A DNA stretch of 64,000 nt. Source: a bacterium 1XD42-1 (lineage in GTDB: Bacteria > Bacillota > Clostridia > Oscillospirales > Ruminococcaceae). Positions 34,217 to 42,787 of the stretch are shown in pieces (the first letter of the stretch is position 1; each line of letters begins with the position of its first letter). The stretch spans positions 1-64,000 of the forward strand of contig RAZJ01000014.1 of the NCBI GenBank assembly GCA_003612625.1, given 5' to 3'. Both the position numbers and the translations under genes were made by a program. The notes under the pieces are model-generated. The model saw nothing but the letters and a program-made list of their open reading frames with translations, made no database searches and was not told where the DNA came from.

Positions 34217-35329
34217 TTGAAAGAAGAAAACGACCGGCTGTATATGGAACGGGCTTTGCACCTGGCGGAACAAGGCCGGGGCAGGGTCAGCCCCAATCCC
34301 ATGGTAGGGGCCGTCCTGGTGAAAGAGGGCCGGATCATTGGGGAAGGCTTCCATGCCTGTTACGGAGGGCTCCATGCGGAACGGGCCGCTTTGGAAAGCT
34401 GCCGGGAAGCTCCCCGGGGTTCCACTTTATATGTGACTTTGGAGCCTTGCTGCCATTATGGAAAACAGCCCCCTTGTACGGATGCGGTTTTAGAAAACGG
34501 CATCCGCCGGGTGGTAGTCGGGTCAGGAGATCCCAATCCTTTAGTTGCCGGGAAGGGCATTGAAAAATTAAAAGCCCATGGTGTGGAAGTGACAGAAGGG
34601 GTACTGCAAGGGCCTTGTGAAAAGCTGAATGAAATATTTTTCCATTTCATCAGGACAAAAACCCCTTACGTTATTATGAAATACGCCATGACCATGGATG
34701 GGAAGCTGGCCTGCGTGTCAGGGGCTTCCCGGTGGATCACAGGGGAAACAGCCCGTAAAAAAGTCCATGAGGACCGGAACCAGTATACCGCAATCATGGT
34801 GGGAGTTGGTACGGTACTGGCAGATGATCCTTTGCTGACCTGCCGCCTGCCCCAAGGGCGGAATCCTGTCCGCATTGTTTGCGATACCCATTTGCGTACT
34901 CCAGTTTATGCTCAGGTAGTTGCAACGGCTTCCCAAACCCGTACCATCCTGGCATCCTGCTGTACAGATCCGGAACGCCGGGAACCTTATTTGGAGGCAG
35001 GCTGTGAGCTGCTGGCTGTGCCGGAAAAAAACGGGCATTTGGATCTGGCTGCTCTAATGGAAAAGCTAGGGGCCAAAGGCATTGACAGCATCTTGCTGGA
35101 AGGCGGTGCAGAGCTGCACTGGTCCGCTTTACAGGCAGGCATCGTTCAAAAAGTCCAGGCTTACATAGGGACAAAATTATTTGGCGGGCAAAAAGCCCCT
35201 TCTCCGGTTGGCGGAAATGGCGTGCCCACTCCTGAAGAAGCCTTCCGGCTGGCACCGCCGGCTGTAACCGTTCTGGGAGAAGATCTCCTGTTGGAAAGTG
35301 AGGTCATACCATGTTCACCGGAATCATAG
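34217..35329 (+). CDS. ribD: Bifunctional riboflavin deaminase/reductase RibD
   Basis: A 370-residue two-domain enzyme for steps two and three of riboflavin synthesis. The deaminase half has the zinc site HAERAAL and EPCCHYGKQPPC; the reductase half begins near residue 145 (VIMKYAMTMDGKLA) and contains the NADPH-binding LLEGGAELHW. The start is TTG 34217 after CGGAGG; there is no better ATG. It overlaps ribE by 19 bp and is controlled by the FMN switch. Confidence 0.96.
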   Translation: MKEENDRLYMERALHLAEQGRGRVSPNPMVGAVLVKEGRIIGEGFHACYGGLHAERAALESCREAPRGSTLYVTLEPCCHYGKQPPCTDAVLENGIRRVVVGSGDPNPLVAGKGIEKLKAHGVEVTEGVLQGPCEKLNEIFFHFIRTKTPYVIMKYAMTMDGKLACVSGASRWITGETARKKVHEDRNQYTAIMVGVGTVLADDPLLTCRLPQGRNPVRIVCDTHLRTPVYAQVVATASQTRTILASCCTDPERREPYLEAGCELLAVPEKNGHLDLAALMEKLGAKGIDSILLEGGAELHWSALQAGIVQKVQAYIGTKLFGGQKAPSPVGGNGVPTPEEAFRLAPPAVTVLGEDLLLESEVIPCSPES

Positions 35330-35949
35330 AAGAAGTGGGAAGCTTAAAAAAATTACAGAAAGAAGCTGCCGGAGCCGTTTTTGAAATTTCCTGCAAAAGG
35401 GTGCTGGAGGGCCTCCAAATAGGGGACAGCATTGCGGCAAACGGGGTATGCCTGACGGCAACTGCATTTACTTCCCATTCTTTTACGGCTGCGGCCATGC
35501 ACGAAACCCTCCGCCGGTCCACATTGGGAAATCTGCACCCGGGAAGCCCAATCAACCTGGAACGGGCTATGGCAGCCAACGGGCGCTTTGGAGGGCATAT
35601 GGTTGCAGGCCATATTGACGGCACCGGAACCATTTCCAATATTGAAAAAGATGGAAATGCAGTCTGGTACACCTTGCAGGCTTCTCCACAAATTCTACGG
35701 TACATTGTGGAAAAAGGTTCCGTTGCCTTGGACGGGATCAGCCTGACTGTGGCAGAAGTCAGGGCGAATTATTTCAAAGTTTCTGTAATCCCCCATACCC
35801 TGGCCCAAACAGCTTTGGCGCAAAAACGGACCGGAGACTGCGTCAATATTGAAAATGACATTATAGGGAAATATGTAGAAAAATTGCTGGGTACGCCCCA
35901 GAAGTCCAGCGGCATTACAAAAGAATTTTTGTCCCGGTATGGATTTTAA
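35311..35949 (+). CDS. ribE: Riboflavin synthase alpha subunit
   Basis: A 212-residue synthase that dismutates two lumazine molecules to riboflavin. Two beta-barrel repeats each open with the typical [10 protein letters not shown] and [11 protein letters not shown] regions. It overlaps ribD, so the two are coupled. Length is normal. Confidence 0.95.
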   Translation: MFTGIIEEVGSLKKLQKEAAGAVFEISCKRVLEGLQIGDSIAANGVCLTATAFTSHSFTAAAMHETLRRSTLGNLHPGSPINLERAMAANGRFGGHMVAGHIDGTGTISNIEKDGNAVWYTLQASPQILRYIVEKGSVALDGISLTVAEVRANYFKVSVIPHTLAQTALAQKRTGDCVNIENDIIGKYVEKLLGTPQKSSGITKEFLSRYGF

Positions 35950-35987
35950 ATCAGAAACGTTTTGCATTTCAGGAGGTATCGGAACCC

Positions 35988-37187
35988 ATGCTTCAATACA
36001 GTACCATTGAAGAAGCTTTAGAAGATTTACGGGCAGGAAAAATCATTCTCGTTACCGATGACGAAAATCGGGAAAATGAAGGGGATATGATTTGCGCGGC
36101 CCAGTTTGCCACAACGGAAAATGTGAATTTTATGGCGTCCCATGCCAAGGGCTTGATCTGTATGCCAATGAGCCGGGAATTATGCCGGAAATTGGCCCTA
36201 TTCCCCATGGTAACGGATAATACGGAAAGCCATGAAACAGCTTTTACCGTTTCAATCGACCATACCAGCACAACAACAGGGATTTCTGCGGAGGAACGGG
36301 GCATGACAGCCCGGGCCTGCTGCCGGGAAGATGCTGTCCCGCAGGAATTCCGGCGTCCGGGCCATATGTTCCCTCTGGAAGCCAAAAAAAATGGTGTTTT
36401 AGAACGGAACGGCCATACAGAAGCTACCGTTGATTTGATGCGTTTAGCGGGCCTGGCTCCCTGCGGCTTATGCTGTGAAATTATGCGGGAGGACGGGACT
36501 ATGATGCGGGGGAAAGAACTGCAAGCCTGCGCCCGGGAATGGGATATGAAGCTGATTACCATAAAGTCCCTTCAGGATTACCGGAAGCGTCATGAAACGT
36601 TTGTAGAACGGGTCGCCGTTACAAAGCTGCCCACCAAATACGGGAATTTTACGGCTTATGGCTATATCAACCACTTAAACGGGGAACATCATGTAGCTTT
36701 GGTAAAAGGGGACGTAGGCGACGGGCAAAATCTGTTATGCCGGGTCCATTCCGAATGTCTGACAGGGGATGCCTTTGGTTCCATGCGGTGCGACTGCGGG
36801 CAGCAGTTTGCTTCAGCCATGATGCAGATTGAAAAAGAAGGCCGGGGCATATTGCTTTACATGCGGCAGGAAGGCCGGGGAATTGGCTTAATCAATAAGC
36901 TTCGGGCATATGAATTGCAGGATCAGGGAATGGATACCTTGGAAGCCAACCTTGCCCTTGGCTTTGCAGGGGACTTGCGGGAATATTTTATCGGGGCGCA
37001 GATTTTGCGGGATTTAGGGGCAAAAACATTGCGGTTATTGACCAATAATCCGGATAAAGTATACCAGTTGTCTGATTTTGGGATGGAAATTGTAGAACGT
37101 ATCCCGATCCAGATGGCTCCCACAGAATTTGATGAATTTTATTTGAAAACGAAACAGTCCCGGATGGGGCATCTTTTGAATTATTAA
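35988..37187 (+). CDS. ribBA: Bifunctional RibBA (DHBP synthase/GTP cyclohydrolase II)
   Basis: A 399-residue fusion that makes both precursors of the pathway. The DHBP synthase half has [11 protein letters not shown] and the GHTEATVDL motif; the cyclohydrolase half has the zinc Cys set ([18 protein letters not shown]) and the REGRGIGL-type loop as [17 protein letters not shown] ribosome site AGGAGGT lies before the ATG. It is the usual third gene of Firmicute rib operons. Confidence 0.96.
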   Translation: MLQYSTIEEALEDLRAGKIILVTDDENRENEGDMICAAQFATTENVNFMASHAKGLICMPMSRELCRKLALFPMVTDNTESHETAFTVSIDHTSTTTGISAEERGMTARACCREDAVPQEFRRPGHMFPLEAKKNGVLERNGHTEATVDLMRLAGLAPCGLCCEIMREDGTMMRGKELQACAREWDMKLITIKSLQDYRKRHETFVERVAVTKLPTKYGNFTAYGYINHLNGEHHVALVKGDVGDGQNLLCRVHSECLTGDAFGSMRCDCGQQFASAMMQIEKEGRGILLYMRQEGRGIGLINKLRAYELQDQGMDTLEANLALGFAGDLREYFIGAQILRDLGAKTLRLLTNNPDKVYQLSDFGMEIVERIPIQMAPTEFDEFYLKTKQSRMGHLLNY

Positions 37188-37206
37188 AATAAAGGGGATT
37201 TTGGAT

Positions 37207-37668
37207 ATGCGTATTTTAGAAGGTTCTTTTGCAGCAAAAAATATGAAAATCGGGATTGTGGTGGCCCGTTTTAATGAATTTATCACATCAAAGCTGCTTT
37301 CCGGCGCTTTGGACGGCCTGAAACGCCATGAAGTTTCCGAGGAAAATATTGACATAGCATGGGTACCAGGTGCATTTGAAATTCCGCTGGTTGCCTCTAA
37401 AATGGCACAAAGCGGAAGATATGATGCAGTTATCTGCTTAGGCGCTGTCATCCGGGGCAGTACCAGCCATTATGATTATGTATGCAATGAGGTTTCCAAA
37501 GGGATTGCCCAGGTTTCTTTATCGACAGGGCTTCCTGTTTTATTTGGGGTCCTCACCACGGAAAATATTGAACAGGCCATTGAACGGGCCGGAACCAAAA
37601 GCGGCAATAAAGGATATGAATGTGCCTGTGGCGCTATTGAAATGGTAAACCTGCTTCATCAATTATAA
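37207..37668 (+). CDS. ribH: Lumazine synthase RibH
   Basis: A 153-residue enzyme that joins the ribBA and ribD products. Visible features: [24 protein letters not shown] and the catalytic His in [10 protein letters not shown]. The ATG at 37207 is eight bases from AAAGGGGA; the TTG at 37201 is too near. It closes the operon. Confidence 0.96.
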   Translation: MRILEGSFAAKNMKIGIVVARFNEFITSKLLSGALDGLKRHEVSEENIDIAWVPGAFEIPLVASKMAQSGRYDAVICLGAVIRGSTSHYDYVCNEVSKGIAQVSLSTGLPVLFGVLTTENIEQAIERAGTKSGNKGYECACGAIEMVNLLHQL

Positions 37669-37699
37669 CAGAAGAGAATGGATTTTTCCTGATGGTTTG

Positions 37700-37728
37700 T
37701 TGCATTTTGGCAGAAATTATGGTAATAT
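37700..37728 (+). promoter_or_regulatory. Promoter of the DeoR-family gene
   Basis: TTGCAT (37700-37705), 17-bp spacer, TAATAT (37723-37728). Confidence 0.6.
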
Positions 37729-37767
37729 AAGCAATAGTATATATGTCACGGGAAGAAGGGGTTTCCT

Positions 37768-38520
37768 ATGTTAGCCGTTACCCGGCGTAATGCGATTAAA
37801 GCCCAGCTTCTGGAACGGAAAAGTGTTACCATTTCCGATCTGTCCCATCATCTTCATGTAACAAAAGAAACCATCCGCAGGGATTTGCGCCTGATGGAAG
37901 AACAAGGGGATTTAATCCGCACCCATGGCGGCGCATATATTTTGGATGGCGTGCAAAATGATATAGATATTTCCATCCGGCAGGTCATTAAAGCAGAAGA
38001 AAAAAATGCGATTGCTGAAAAATGCCTCCGGCATATCCAGTCAGGGGATTCTATTTTTCTGGATATGTCTACCACCTGCTGGTTTTTAGCCCGCCAGCTT
38101 ATCAATCATAATTTAACGGTGCTGACCACTTCATTACAGATTGCCACCATCCTCTCATCTTCCCCAAACATCCGGCTGATTATGATTGGTGGCGTATTTT
38201 CCCCCAACAGCATGTCGTTCCAGGGGGAAAATACCTGTAAAACCTTACGGAATTATTATGTGGATAAAGCTTTTATTTCCTGCCGTTCCCTGAGCATGGA
38301 AAATGGCATAACAGATATTTCGGAAGATGTAGCGGCAATCCATCATTTGATCACCCAGCGGAGCAATTATACTTATTTAATTCTGGATTCTTCCAAAGTA
38401 GGCCCCACATCTTTTGCATTCACCTGCGATATTGCGGCCATAGATGCTGTCATTTGCGACCAGCCTTTGCCGGAATTCTGGCAGGATTATCTGAAAAAAC
38501 AGGATATCATGGTTTTTTAA
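37768..38520 (+). CDS. DeoR/GlpR-family transcriptional regulator
   Basis: A 250-residue regulator. The N-terminal winged HTH (about residues 5-60: VTISDLSHHLHVTKETIRRD) is followed by the sugar-phosphate isomerase-like sensor domain, whose ligand loop is DSIFLDMSTTCWFLA. DeoR proteins usually repress sugar or nucleoside operons and release DNA on binding a sugar phosphate. It has no sugar operon next to it here, so the regulon is unknown. Confidence 0.88.
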   Translation: MLAVTRRNAIKAQLLERKSVTISDLSHHLHVTKETIRRDLRLMEEQGDLIRTHGGAYILDGVQNDIDISIRQVIKAEEKNAIAEKCLRHIQSGDSIFLDMSTTCWFLARQLINHNLTVLTTSLQIATILSSSPNIRLIMIGGVFSPNSMSFQGENTCKTLRNYYVDKAFISCRSLSMENGITDISEDVAAIHHLITQRSNYTYLILDSSKVGPTSFAFTCDIAAIDAVICDQPLPEFWQDYLKKQDIMVF

Positions 38521-38523
38521 GGC

Positions 38524-38552
38524 TTGACTTCCCTGTGAAAAGCCGTTATAAT
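38524..38552 (+). promoter_or_regulatory. rpsF operon promoter
   Basis: TTGACT (38524-38529), 17-bp spacer, TATAAT (38547-38552). Confidence 0.75.
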
Positions 38553-38559
38553 TAGAAAG

Positions 38560-38640
38560 TTCGGTGCTGTATTACTGGCAGCGGCTGGACAATCCTTGCC
38601 CGGGGAAATTTTTTCCGGGCCATAAGTCCAAAAGGAGGTG
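38560..38640 (+). promoter_or_regulatory. rpsF leader with a strong hairpin
   Basis: GCCCGG pairs with CCGGGC around an AT-rich inner stem (about 38598-38622) just before AAAAGGAGG. Leaders of rpsF operons often carry an S6:S18 binding motif that allows autoregulation; I cannot confirm the motif by eye. Confidence 0.35.
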
Positions 38641-38646
38641 TTCAAA

Positions 38647-38955
38647 ATGGCACAATTATCAGCCAACTATGAAACAGTCATGGTGCTTAGCCTGAAGAAC
38701 GGGGAGGACGATGCAAAAGCCCTCGCCGAAAAATTTCAAAAGCTCATTGCAGACAATGGAACCATTGGGAAAATTGATACTTGGGGACAACGGGCTTTGG
38801 CTTATCCAATGGATGATGAAACCATTGCTTATTATGTAGTGATAGAGTTTTCTTCTAAACCGGATTTCCCGAAAGAACTGGATCGTGTTTATAAGATTAC
38901 AGACGGCGTTCTCCGTTCCCTGATCGTCACAAAAGAACCAGAAGAAGCTGCATAA
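38647..38955 (+). CDS. rpsF: 30S ribosomal protein S6
   Basis: A 102-residue S6 that binds the central domain of 16S rRNA together with S18. ANYETVMVLSLKNGEDD and WGQRALAYPMDDETIAYY fit the family. The ATG at 38647 is spaced six bases from AAGGAGGTG; the in-frame GTG at 38638 is part of that site. First gene of the rpsF-ssb-rpsR operon. Confidence 0.96.
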   Translation: MAQLSANYETVMVLSLKNGEDDAKALAEKFQKLIADNGTIGKIDTWGQRALAYPMDDETIAYYVVIEFSSKPDFPKELDRVYKITDGVLRSLIVTKEPEEAA

Positions 38956-38977
38956 TGAAAGAAAGGAATACTGCGCT

Positions 38978-39457
38978 ATGTTAAACCGTGCAATTTTAAT
39001 GGGGCGCCTGGTAGCGGATCCGGAACTGCGGCAGACAACAAATGGGATACCTGTTTGCAGGTTTTGTATTGCTGTGGATCGCCCTTTTTCCAAAGACCGT
39101 GAACGTCAGGCAGACTTTATTAATATTGTAGCCTGGCGGTCCAGCGCAGAATTTGTCTCAAAGTATTTCAATAAAGGCAAAATGATTATTGTAGAAGGGT
39201 CCATCCAGACCCGGAATTATGAAGACCGCAACGGCAACAAACGGACTGCCGTGGAGGTCATAGCCGACAATGTTCAATTTGGGGAAACCAAAAGTGCTTC
39301 CTCCCAGCCGCAGAATTATGCCCCTCCTGCGCCTTATGGCGGCAGTCCTGCTCCGGCAGCCCCTGCCCCTGTCGCAGAAGAACCGGTTTCTTATGCCAGC
39401 GGCGATATGGGGGATTTTGCAGAAGCACCTTTGGATTCGGAAGATCTGCCTTTTTAA
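38978..39457 (+). CDS. ssb: Single-stranded DNA-binding protein
   Basis: A 159-residue SSB. The OB fold covers residues 1-110 (MLNRAILMGRLVADPELRQT, FINIVAWRSSAEFVSKY). A Pro/Ala-rich linker leads to the acidic interaction tail DSEDLPF, which recruits repair and replication proteins. It lies between rpsF and rpsR as in most Firmicutes. Confidence 0.96.
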   Translation: MLNRAILMGRLVADPELRQTTNGIPVCRFCIAVDRPFSKDRERQADFINIVAWRSSAEFVSKYFNKGKMIIVEGSIQTRNYEDRNGNKRTAVEVIADNVQFGETKSASSQPQNYAPPAPYGGSPAPAAPAPVAEEPVSYASGDMGDFAEAPLDSEDLPF

Positions 39458-39493
39458 TATGCCGGCCCATCAATGAAGCAGGAGGTTTGAACC

Positions 39494-39757
39494 ATGGCTT
39501 TTGATAAACCAGAGAGAGAAAACAGAGGCCCCCGTCCTGGCGGTCGCAAGGGCAGAAAAAAAGTCTGCTCCTTTTGTGTGGATAAATTAGGCCCGATTGA
39601 TTATAAAGATGTCCCTCGTTTGAGAAGATATTTAAGTGAACGGGCTAAAATTGTTCCCCGCCGTGTAACCGGGACTTGTGCCCGCCATCAGCGCCAACTG
39701 ACTGTTGCTATCAAACGTGCGCGTCATTTGGGACTGCTGCCATATACCAGCGACTAA
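39494..39757 (+). CDS. rpsR: 30S ribosomal protein S18
   Basis: An 87-residue S18. The core [20 protein letters not shown] and [14 protein letters not shown] is typical. The N-terminus carries two Cys ([10 protein letters not shown]), which with the later Cys and His suggest a zinc-containing form of the protein. Ribosome site AGGAGGT. Last gene of its operon. Confidence 0.95.
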   Translation: MAFDKPERENRGPRPGGRKGRKKVCSFCVDKLGPIDYKDVPRLRRYLSERAKIVPRRVTGTCARHQRQLTVAIKRARHLGLLPYTSD

Positions 39758-39769
39758 TACAAAGAAACC

Positions 39770-39802
39770 AGCCGTCTTACTGTACTGTAAGGCGGCTTTT
39801 TG
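39770..39802 (+). terminator. rpsR terminator
   Basis: An 11-bp stem with one G-U pair (39770-39780 with 39787-39797) and a T run. It overlaps the 3' end of the convergent gene. Confidence 0.85.
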
Positions 39803-40787
39803 TTCCCCAGAAATAGGAAATCTGCCAGGGCGTTAAATCTTCTGCAAATTTTTTCTTTGCCAGCAGCAAATATTCCAAATCAATTAAAATAGTAAATAAA
39901 ACAGCCCTGGTTTCAAATTCGGCCCGGGTAACAGGCAGCTTGCCGGAACGGAAATGGCGGCGCATTTCTTCCAGATCTTCCAGCAAAGGGATTGTATTTT
40001 TAGGGGCTTCCAGGGAACCGGCAATTTCCCGCATAAATTGGGCTATGCCTTTTGCCTGTATGGTAGGGCATTGGAGCCGGTTTAAGTTTTTGTAAATCCG
40101 TTTCAGCAGTGCGCATTGATCCATACGCATTTCAATATACCGGACGTAATACCGCATGTCAACTGCCAGGGTATTATTCATATTCCGGTAGGCCCTTTCC
40201 AATGCAGCTTTTCCATTGTTTTCTAATTTTTGAAAAGCGGTTTCTTCCATTTTTTCTGTCCCTTCCAGCATATTGGCCATATGTTCTAATAACTGTTTCA
40301 AAGCCTGATCCAAAGTATTCTGATCCATCCGGATGGTTTCTAAAATCCGGGGCATATATAAATTTACCAGTACAGCAACCGCAATACCAATGGCCAGCAG
40401 AAAAAATTCATTGACAATGAAAGAAGGGGAAAAGGAATGGGCTTTCCAAAGATGGGTAACCAGGACGGTATTGGTAGAAACCCCAGCTTCTAAGCCTGTT
40501 CCATAACAGAAAAAAGTAAAGAAAAACAGGAACAGCCCAAAAGCAGCTACCCGGAAATCCAAAGGAATAAACGTCAGATAAGCAACCGCAATAGCGGCAA
40601 AAAAGGCAAGGAACCGTTTTCCTGCAATGGCTAAGGTTTCCCGTTTGGTGTTCTGGATGCTCAACAGGGTAATGATGCCGGCGGAAGTGCTGCCGGAAAG
40701 CCCCAGGCCGTCAGCAATCAGTACAGCAATACAGCACCCAAAAGAAATTTTTATCATTTTTAAAAAATTGATTTTCACTGTTTCCAT
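39777..40787 (-). CDS. Aromatic acid exporter-like (FUSC/DUF939 family) membrane protein
   Basis: A 336-residue protein. The N-terminal half has four to six membrane helices (about residues 8-150), with the family-like start MIKISFGCCIAVLIADGLGL and STSAGIITLLSIQNTKRETL. The C-terminal half (about 165-330) is a cytoplasmic helical domain. Relatives are annotated as aromatic acid exporters. The substrate is not known. Its last codons lie within the rpsR terminator. Confidence 0.8.
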   Translation of the reverse strand: METVKINFLKMIKISFGCCIAVLIADGLGLSGSTSAGIITLLSIQNTKRETLAIAGKRFLAFFAAIAVAYLTFIPLDFRVAAFGLFLFFFTFFCYGTGLEAGVSTNTVLVTHLWKAHSFSPSFIVNEFFLLAIGIAVAVLVNLYMPRILETIRMDQNTLDQALKQLLEHMANMLEGTEKMEETAFQKLENNGKAALERAYRNMNNTLAVDMRYYVRYIEMRMDQCALLKRIYKNLNRLQCPTIQAKGIAQFMREIAGSLEAPKNTIPLLEDLEEMRRHFRSGKLPVTRAEFETRAVLFTILIDLEYLLLAKKKFAEDLTPWQISYFWGTKSRLTVQ

Positions 40788-40836
40788 GCTTTTAGTATGG
40801 CAGGAAAGGGGACAAATATTTTTCAGGAGGGCCGTT

Positions 40837-41112
40837 ATGGTACGTTTTTATATCCGGATATCTGGCCGCGTGCAAGGGGTAGGATTCCGTTATTTTGTGG
40901 CGCAAACTGCCAGCCTTTATTCCATTACAGGCTGGGTTCGGAATCTGGAAGATGGTGACGTGGAACTGGAAGCCCAGGGCATCCAGGAAGATATAGATGC
41001 TTTTATTGAGCGGGTCCGCCAGGGAAACCGTTATTCCCAGATCTATGAATTTGAACTTCATCCATTGGCTCCGGTGGAAGAACGGAAATTCCGGATTATG
41101 GATTGGTGGTAA
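40837..41112 (+). CDS. acyP: Acylphosphatase
   Basis: A 91-residue acylphosphatase that hydrolyses acyl phosphates. The phosphate loop GRVQGVGFRYF holds the catalytic Arg, and WVRNLEDGDVEL the catalytic Asn. The ATG at 40837 follows AGGAGGGCCGTT; longer in-frame starts run into the neighbouring gene. It stands alone between a convergent-divergent pair and ends in a bidirectional terminator. Confidence 0.94.
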   Translation: MVRFYIRISGRVQGVGFRYFVAQTASLYSITGWVRNLEDGDVELEAQGIQEDIDAFIERVRQGNRYSQIYEFELHPLAPVEERKFRIMDWW

Positions 41113-41128
41113 ATCTTACGCCAACAAC

Positions 41129-41178
41129 AAAAAATGGGATATAACGGAATTCCGGTTTCCATATATCCCATTTTTTGT
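41129..41178. terminator. Bidirectional terminator between acyP and the HMA gene
   Basis: AAAAAATGGGATAT pairs with ATATCCCATTTTTT (41129-41142 with about 41163-41177) around an inner CGGAATTCCG palindrome; T runs occur on both strands. Confidence 0.88.
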
Positions 41179-41194
41179 TATGTAATAGGGAGAT

Positions 41195-41413
41195 TTAAAG
41201 CTGAATGACACAGTCTGGTTCTATTTTACGGCAGGCTTTTACAATTTCCTGCATAATGGAATCAAATTTTTCATCTTCTGCATCAACCGTTAATTTCTGG
41301 GTCATAAAGCTGATGGTTGCATCATTTACCCCTTTGATTTTTTTAATAGCGGTTTCCATTTTGGCGGCGCAGTGGGCACAATCCAGATCCTTCAATTTGT
41401 AATTTTTTTTCAT
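41195..41413 (-). CDS. Heavy-metal-associated (HMA) domain protein
   Basis: A 72-residue ferredoxin-like metal carrier. The CxxC site is in LKDLDCAHCAAKMETAI, and the rest (GVNDATISFMTQKLTVDAED) fits the N-terminal metal domain of Cd/Zn P-type ATPases. It lies 37 bp after an ArsR-type sensor in one operon. No metal ATPase gene follows, so it is either a free chaperone or a relic of a cadA/zntA operon. Confidence 0.88.
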   Translation of the reverse strand: MKKNYKLKDLDCAHCAAKMETAIKKIKGVNDATISFMTQKLTVDAEDEKFDSIMQEIVKACRKIEPDCVIQL

Positions 41414-41450
41414 CAGAAAAAGCCCCTTTCATTTATCATTGTTTTATTTT

Positions 41451-41813
41451 TTATTCCTTTACATGCTCCATCCCTTGATCAATGATAGTGCGTACATGGC
41501 CGTCAGCTAACGAATAAAAAACCGTTTTTCCTTCCCGGCGGTATTTTACCAGCTTAGATTGCTTTAATGCCCGCAATTGGTGGGAAATCGCCGACTGGGT
41601 CATATTGAGAAGCTGTGCAATATCACAGACACACATTTCCGATTCAAAAAGCAGGTATAATATTTTAATCCGAGTGGAATCCCCAAAAATTTTAAAAAGT
41701 TCCGCTAAATCATATAATTCTTCCTCATCCGGCATTTCTTCACGGACTTTTTCCACAATGTCTTTATGGACATACATCAGTTCACAACATTCTATGGTTT
41801 CATCTGGACGCAT
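41451..41813 (-). CDS. ArsR/SmtB-family metal sensor (CadC-like)
   Basis: A 120-residue winged-helix repressor. The metal site of CadC-type sensors is seen as Cys-Val-Cys-Asp in SEMCVCDIAQLLN on the first HTH helix, with extra N-terminal Cys in ETIECCELMY. The recognition helix is TQSAISHQLRALK. On binding Cd, Pb or Zn such proteins leave their operator. An inverted repeat that fits sits directly upstream. Confidence 0.92.
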   Translation of the reverse strand: MRPDETIECCELMYVHKDIVEKVREEMPDEEELYDLAELFKIFGDSTRIKILYLLFESEMCVCDIAQLLNMTQSAISHQLRALKQSKLVKYRREGKTVFYSLADGHVRTIIDQGMEHVKE

Positions 41814-41830
41814 AAAGTTAATAACCTTTC

Positions 41831-41881
41831 ATATGATTGATTGTTCATATATTATTATATCCATTATTTTTCTTTTGTCAA
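41831..41881 (-). promoter_or_regulatory. Promoter and operator of the ArsR/HMA operon
   Basis: On the minus strand: TTGACA (41876-41881), 16-bp spacer, TATAAT (41854-41859). Just downstream lies ATATGA-8-TCATAT (41831-41850), the usual ArsR-family inverted repeat. Confidence 0.82.
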
Positions 41882-42643
41882 CCCCTTCCGCAAAAAATCA
41901 TAAAAGGAAGAAGCAAAGATAGCCAATAAGGTCATTCCAAGAAAGGTTTCCAATAAGACCAGCCCCCGGGCCAATAAGCAGTTGGGGACAATATCTCCAT
42001 ACCCCAATGTGGCAAGGGTAACGGCGCTGAAATAAAGAAAATCAGCCAGGGCTAAACGGTGGCCCTCTTGTTCAGCCTGCCAAAAAATGAGAATATCTCC
42101 ATCCGGATAAAATACAGAGGCTGCTAATAAATCTTTTAAAGAATCTGGGGGACTTTTCGTGTCAAAGCTTTCTTTGGGCAGCTCCAATCCAATGATAGCT
42201 ATGGGATTTTGGCCCGTCCAGGGATAAAGGGAAACCTCAATATGGAAATACCGGCTGCAAAAGCCTTCCTGCACTGTATAAGCAAACCGGTCTGCATCCA
42301 TGTCCCGATATTTTGCACAGTAATAAGCTGCCCAGGCTTCCCCAATTCCAGTATAACCTTCTGTAGTAAAATGGGGTACAGGCCCATGGGAAATACCCCA
42401 TCCTTCTATCCCTCCGTCCTCCTCCCCATAGGCTGCAAATAATCCGGCAGCAGCTTCTTTTAGCCCCTGGGAAGGCTTTTCCCGGTTTGCCAGGAAATAA
42501 TGCACTTTATGTTCCAAAAGGATTTCTGGCTGTACCACATAATTTTCCGGTGTTTTTCCTACAATCCAATAGGCAAAGCCAAAGATAGCCCATACAGCAA
42601 GGTAAGCCATTAAACAGGGAAACCAGGGCTGTATTTTCCGCAA
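41864..42643 (-). CDS. Two-helix potassium-channel-like protein with a large outer domain
   Basis: A 259-residue protein. One N-terminal helix (about residues 8-28) is followed by about 150 residues without a membrane span, then a pore segment with the filter TLGYGD (residues 212-217) and a final helix (about 225-250). That is the inward-rectifier/KcsA plan, with the domain between helix one and the pore unusually large. The start is TTG 42643 after GAGGGG. The last 18 bp of the gene include the -35 box of the arsR promoter. The outer domain matches no family I know. Confidence 0.75.
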   Translation of the reverse strand: MRKIQPWFPCLMAYLAVWAIFGFAYWIVGKTPENYVVQPEILLEHKVHYFLANREKPSQGLKEAAAGLFAAYGEEDGGIEGWGISHGPVPHFTTEGYTGIGEAWAAYYCAKYRDMDADRFAYTVQEGFCSRYFHIEVSLYPWTGQNPIAIIGLELPKESFDTKSPPDSLKDLLAASVFYPDGDILIFWQAEQEGHRLALADFLYFSAVTLATLGYGDIVPNCLLARGLVLLETFLGMTLLAIFASSFYDFLRKGLTKEK

Positions 42644-42716
42644 ACGATACCCCTCATTTCAGGATGAAATACACTTTTATAAATATTCGCCGGAAGAATA
42701 CAAAAGCACTTTTGCC

Positions 42717-42766
42717 TAAAAAAAGGGAATGCCATAATTCTTTTGGAATTACAGCATCCCTTTTTC
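42717..42766 (-). terminator. Terminator of the sulfur redox fusion gene
   Basis: AAAAAGGGAATGC pairs with GCATCCCTTTTT (with a small bulge) around an AATTC/GAATT inner stem, with T runs on both strands. Confidence 0.8.
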
Positions 42767-42787
42767 ATTTGGAAAGAACCTGCTTTT

